This document shows positions 59,697 through 64,000 of a stretch of DNA of 64,000 bases, piece by piece. The stretch covers positions 186,001 through 250,000 of the forward strand of contig OX337242.1 in assembly GCA_946965045.2 (NCBI GenBank), written 5' to 3'. This DNA comes from Epithemia pelagica. Taxonomy: Eukaryota; Bacillariophyta; Bacillariophyceae; Surirellales; Surirellaceae. Position 1 is the first letter of the stretch, and each line of letters starts with the position of its first letter. A program made the translations under genes and the position numbers. Below the pieces are notes generated by a model that was given only the letters and a program-made list of their open reading frames with translations, had not been told where the DNA came from and made no database searches.

Positions 59697-62585
59697 TTAT
59701 TCGTAGAGAGGCTCGGAGAGCACAAAGCATAAAATGAGGTACATGGAGAATCCCTCATTGTCCTGTTGTGCTGCTGGTGAAAGGCAAGGGTTTACCAGAC
59801 ACAGGAGAATGATACAATCAATACTAAAATTACGACTTGTGTATATACTATATATGAACCTTCCGGATGTCACCTCTTGCATTGGAGCTTGGAGCTGGAC
59901 CTCTGTTGTTGGCTATTGGGGTAGCCTCCTGATGGGGTAGTCTACCTGCCCTCCCGCGACCAGTCACCAATCGCTGCTACTCCTAGCTTCTTGAGAGGAG
60001 TGGTAGATTTTCGAGCATTCGCTCTACTCTAGAATCTAGTTTAGTACGCGAATCTGAATTCCGACCTTGAAGCTACAAAGCGGCGCATCCGATCGATCAT
60101 CGATCATGCATAGTGCATACACTTTGTCGTTGGTGGTCATGGTTCATGGTGGATGGATTTCGGTCACAGGTGGTGGTTGGTGGTCATGGTGGATGGATTT
60201 CGGTCACATTATTTTTCGGTCACATTTCCATGTTCCGTATATCACACCACGACGAGCCAGTGCTAAGAAGTCTCTACTACCTAGAGCTCTCTAGTGGGAG
60301 TTTGTTTCTTCTACTAGCTAGCTAGCTAGCCAACCCCAACTTCCCCCATTGCCCCTCCATCCTTGTGCCATTGTTTCTGATTCCTTTCTAATTCTGCTCC
60401 TAATTTCTACTCGCTTTCATCTGAAGTCTACTAGAAAAGCTCTATTCGTAATTTTTTGTCGAAGGATAATGGGCGTTGGGCGTGGGGTGATACTGGTAGC
60501 TGGTAGGTGAAAAGAGAAAAGAGACCACCTAATACCTTTTAATTCCCAATACATCATGTTTATAGTTTATAGGATCAGAGAGACATGGCGTCATCAGAAG
60601 GGACTTTGATAGGCCCAAAAGTTTGATGACAAATAATATCGAATGTCACACAAACTTATGCCGAACCTTTGGTTTTTGGTTTCGTAAGAGGTAAGAGGTA
60701 GAGGTCGGTCCCTCGGTAAGCGGTCACGCAGCTCCAGCGCTGAAGAATCTCCAGCAGAGATTATCTGTTGCGTGTAGGATAAGCGCCAGATTGGTCACCA
60801 TGCACCATCCACTCTGACTCTGACTGCTGGATGTCATTCATTTGCTCTGCACTGGTCATTATTCACCATGTGTCATTCATTTGCTCTACACAGTACACAG
60901 CCTTCTAAAATGTCTGTTGTTTTATAAAGTCAATGGTATAACGATCCTTTGAATTCGAGAATGGGGAACATCTCACCATGGATAAGTTCTTGTAGCTAAG
61001 CATTTTCATTCAGGTAGCACAGGTAGTCTTTTCTCGCCTACCAAGCTCCAGCAGAGCCGTCTCCAGCGCTTACCTAGAGTAGCTCCGTGTTGCGAGACAG
61101 ACGTCTAGCTGGGTAGTGGGTAGTGGTAGGTACGCATATGTGATTGTAATTTTTCGCTCAAAGGGATATAGACAGACTGCCTTTTCGGAGCAATGTTGTT
61201 CGGTATTCGCCCTTTTCTCTCTTTAAGAACTAGCTGTACTAAGCCCTTTCGTCTCCTGAGTCAGAAGTTATAGAGACGAGTTCCACACTCCACCAAAGAC
61301 ATTCCATCAAGCCCGCATCCTCAACATCGCTTTTATTCTTCCGGAGCCAATCGCAGCCCTTCACGCCCACGCCGATATGCGATGGACGATGATGATGATG
61401 GGGGGAGATCTGCTCCTACGACGAATAAATCAAGGAATTGGAGATGTCCGCAAGAGTAGATTATAGATCATTAGGAAATAGGAAAGCCTTCCAAGACTTG
61501 GTTCTCGAAAGATGAAAGAGATGCAAATAGCAAATAGGGCATGGCAGTACTAAGTAATATTTCCCAATCTTGTTGCTTGATCGGAAATCGGAATTCGGAA
61601 TGTGCAAGACGGTTGTCAAGAAGTAAGGGCAAGGATTTGAGACTTTCTAACCGGGTAGATCGAAAATCCACCGATGTTCCGAAAGATATGATATATGACA
61701 TATTCGATTTATCGTCTTCTTTCTCTTTTTCTTTCCCCTATCTGGTCGTTGTTCGTTCCACATGCGAATAGGTGTACTTCTAAAATAGAGAGAATCTCAA
61801 AGCGACTAGCTTTGCTAGATAGTCACTGGTAACTCCGAGCGAGTCGCCAGGAGAAAAATGGAAAATTGCCTGAGTAGGCTTTCCGTTCCTTCTAGATAGA
61901 TCTCCCAGTGCTTGATAAGCATTCTGAACTCTGTAGGCGTCGTAAGCGCCGGGAATCATGATAACGAATAACGACCTACCTAGTACCTAGTATTGGTATT
62001 GAAAGTTCCCGATGATTCGTTTTCAGTCTTCGCCATATTATATCGTCACTTATCATCTATGTTAGTCATCCGGCGCAAGCCCTATGCCCTATGCCCTAAG
62101 CCCTCATCTTCGGTGGGCGTGGAAAGAAACAATGACACAAAATAAACTACTCCTATCCATCTCTATTCTCTACATATACTCCTAGAGGTCATAGGTCATA
62201 GTATGAGTCGATTCATGCACATCGCTCCATGTTTTGTTGCTGTCTCTCTAGAAGGGTGACCGTTGTCCTTCGTAAAACACAGCGATTCATTGAATGGGCA
62301 AAACAGCTTCCTCGTGGGAGTAGGTAGAACTATTGATAATCAAACAGATTGGAGTAAATACTTATTCGTAGCTTATCTGGAGCAACTGAAAAAACCAAAG
62401 ACCTTGCCAACAAGACGGCCTTCGATGCATTTTGCTAGAATTACCAAACGTTAGACATGCCCAATGAGCCTAGGATTTCTCCAAAAGACAAAAGGCCGAC
62501 TGCATTGTGAAAATGATGCTGATCTCGTCTCGATCCCCAAATCCCGTGGGAACAAAATTGCACTTTTCATCCTTCCAATGAAACA
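59697..62585. other. Long intergenic region, no gene seen
   Basis: 2.9 kb. A direct repeat of GGTGGATGGATTTCGGTCAC lies near 60150 and 60190. CTAGCTAGCTAGC runs near 60315-60330 and 61800. No frame over about 76 codons occurs in 59950-62260. No RNA gene is recognised by eye. Could hold UTRs or non-coding RNA that I cannot detect. Confidence 0.6.
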
Positions 62586-63377
62586 TCATGCGGCACGGGA
62601 TACGGTTCGGGGAATGCTGTTGAGAAAAGCATTGAGGGCAAAAAAGCCGTGGGAGTTGTTGTGCAAAGTGTCGAGGGAGGAATTGCAACCACAACTGTCT
62701 CTGGGATCGTCACTTTCCCGACAAAACACTAGGATGCGACAAAGAGCTTGATTCCAAACATTAACATTGTCCACGTTACCCATTTCGCAATGACAGTGCG
62801 TAGCATTGGTACAAACTGCCATGAGAATCTTGAGGGTCGAGTCAGTGGGCTTGAAGCATGTAGGGCCATTCCCGTTGTTTGACTTTGCGAGTAAGTAAGC
62901 TTGTTCGTAACAATCAAGGGCGGATGCAAGAAGAGCCGTATTCTCTGTCCTTCGTCTTTCCCATTCTAAGTGATAGCACAGGCCTAGATTGAAGAGAACG
63001 CATATGTTCATCGATATATGCTGAGTGCTTGTGGCAAAAGATGGGCAAGGCTTCGGTTGTGCTCCATTGTTACATTCGAAAAGAAAAGCTTGGACGTAGA
63101 ATTCCCGTCTGGGATCAATAGACTCATCGTTGCTATCGTCATCGGTAGCATAAAAAGAGAAGGAAGTTTGGCCATTCATCTGATCATCAGTCGTACATGA
63201 TCGATCTGTCGTCGCGTCAAAGGCATTACTAGGGGGAAGTGGTGATGGGGACAAGATGCACCATGACAACTGAGATAGACAATATGAAAACGCAGAAGCG
63301 GCCTCTTTAAAATCATACTGCTCCATTAGGTCAATACCGACCATGTTCAAAGCTTGTATTTCGTCAATGGATGTCAT
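62586..63377 (-). CDS. TPR-like helical protein
   Basis: 263 residues from ATG at 63377 (MTSIDEIQALNMVGIDLMEQ); the frame upstream starts at a non-ATG codon. It has helical pairs typical of TPR proteins: NMVGIDLMEQYDFKEAASAF, then MNICVLFNLGLCYHLEWERR and LASALDCYEQAYLLAKSN, MAVCTNATHCHCEMGN, and a C-terminal RDSCGCNSSLDTLHNNSHGF. The G-x-x-L-x-x-x-x-x-Y-x-x-A pattern appears at the first helix, and NLGLCYHL with CYEQAY matches a type common in diatom genomes, of unknown partner. No signal peptide or membrane span. Possibly a scaffold protein. The gene is complete and isolated. Confidence 0.8.
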   Translation of the reverse strand: MTSIDEIQALNMVGIDLMEQYDFKEAASAFSYCLSQLSWCILSPSPLPPSNAFDATTDRSCTTDDQMNGQTSFSFYATDDDSNDESIDPRREFYVQAFLFECNNGAQPKPCPSFATSTQHISMNICVLFNLGLCYHLEWERRRTENTALLASALDCYEQAYLLAKSNNGNGPTCFKPTDSTLKILMAVCTNATHCHCEMGNVDNVNVWNQALCRILVFCRESDDPRDSCGCNSSLDTLHNNSHGFFALNAFLNSIPRTVSRAA

Positions 63378-64000
63378 GGTTAGGAGACTTCTCGGTGAGG
63401 AGTTAGAGCATTGGAAAATGAATAGTGGAACTAAGATGAGAGATGAGCTCGTGTATCGTTTACTATTGTTCCCTATCTCTTCTCTTCGAGTACTCTTTGC
63501 TGGATACTCAGTGGTCCGACTTCCATCCTTAATCCATAATCCTTCCAAATTCTCATTATTATTCCTGATATCAAGTTGAGCTTTAGGGCAAGCATCATAT
63601 TATTAGTACGGGCATCCGAAGCGCAGAACGCAGAGCGAACCTAGAGCTAATCAAGGTTCGCCATTCGACGCAGAGCGAACCTAGAGCTAATCAAGGTTCG
63701 CCATTCGACCCAACATCAATCATCAGTCATCAGGACCACAAAAATGAAAGTTCCTAGGAGTTGTAGCTAGCTAGCGAATTATCTCTTCTTTTAGATCCTC
63801 TATTCTCTTCTCTTCCTACTCTACTAGTCCCAAAGGATGCTCTCGGCTCGGTGATCCCACCAAAGAAAAGTACCCATCATGGGTTATGGGTTAGGATGGC
63901 TGACTCTTCTACTACTCCATCTAGTAGCTAGCTAGTACTCCTAATACTCTTGGATCTTGGAAGCTACTCAAGAGCCCTCTAGCTAGAGCATCTGGGGCTT
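63378..64000. other. Right-end intergenic region
   Basis: 622 nt upstream of the TPR-like gene. It contains a 40-nt tandem duplication (63628-63708) and several CTAGCTAG stretches. No coding frame is supported. Confidence 0.55.
63628..63708 (+). repeat. Tandem 40-bp duplication
   Basis: The unit beginning ACGCAGAGCGAACCTAGAGC occurs twice with period 40 (CAGAGCGAAC at 63631 and 63671). Each unit contains GCGAACC and its reverse complement GGTTCGC about 14 nt apart, so it can form a small stem. Confidence 0.9.

Noticed and set aside
59697-62585. Hidden gene in the 2.9-kb gap
   Set aside because: No frame above about 76 codons in most of it and no recognisable exon pair.

Overview
The window looks like nuclear DNA of a eukaryotic microalga, most likely a pennate diatom. 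This is inferred, not proven. The genes are large and mostly intronless, run on either strand, and are spaced by about 0.5-1 kb. Proteins are full of Q, S, T, D/E, N and H runs encoded by CAA/CAG, TCG, ACG and GAC repeats. Two family types resemble uncharacterised stramenopile families I know: the WYS / DDATGLE pair and the NLGLCYHL protein. There is no bacterial operon structure, and I recognised no rRNA, tRNA or CRISPR array.

Layout. (1) 1-23.2 kb: seven consecutive minus-strand genes (one running off the left edge) encode long disordered proteins. Most share very short ordered blocks near the C-terminus: block M1, DA(I/V)xTxAExxGY; block M2, FFxxA; block M3, a W-A-W helix. Three of these loci are broken in what looks like otherwise continuous coding sequence: an in-frame TAG, an in-frame TGA and a 1-nt frameshift. 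A decayed transposon-like element with long inverted arms (about 11.5-13.9 kb) sits inside the array. (2) 23.8-28.2 kb: a complete ABCC/MRP-type ABC transporter on the plus strand. (3) 28.9-32 kb: two plus-strand paralogs of an uncharacterised family. (4) 32-39.4 kb: a low-density region with decayed coding fragments, a hairpin and a frameshifted coiled-coil/membrane gene. (5) 39.5-49.6 kb: four plus-strand low-complexity genes sharing one short hydrophobic W-V-V-x-G-G-x-L-x-C core, with a TIR-domain gene between the third and fourth. (6) 50.7-57.9 kb: conserved cellular genes: a Kelch propeller protein, an ApaG-domain protein with a likely mitochondrial presequence, and a divergent NSUN2-type RNA cytosine-5 methyltransferase. 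(7) 59-64 kb: a secreted NTR/TIMP-like protein, 2.9 kb of empty sequence and a TPR-like protein.

The most unusual content is the two opposed arrays of nearly featureless proteins that keep only small ordered modules, and the concentration of stop-codon or frameshift interruptions in the minus-strand array. The interruptions could be recoding, pseudogenisation or assembly error; sequence alone cannot decide. The partial gene at the left edge is easy to miss because it has no stop inside the window.
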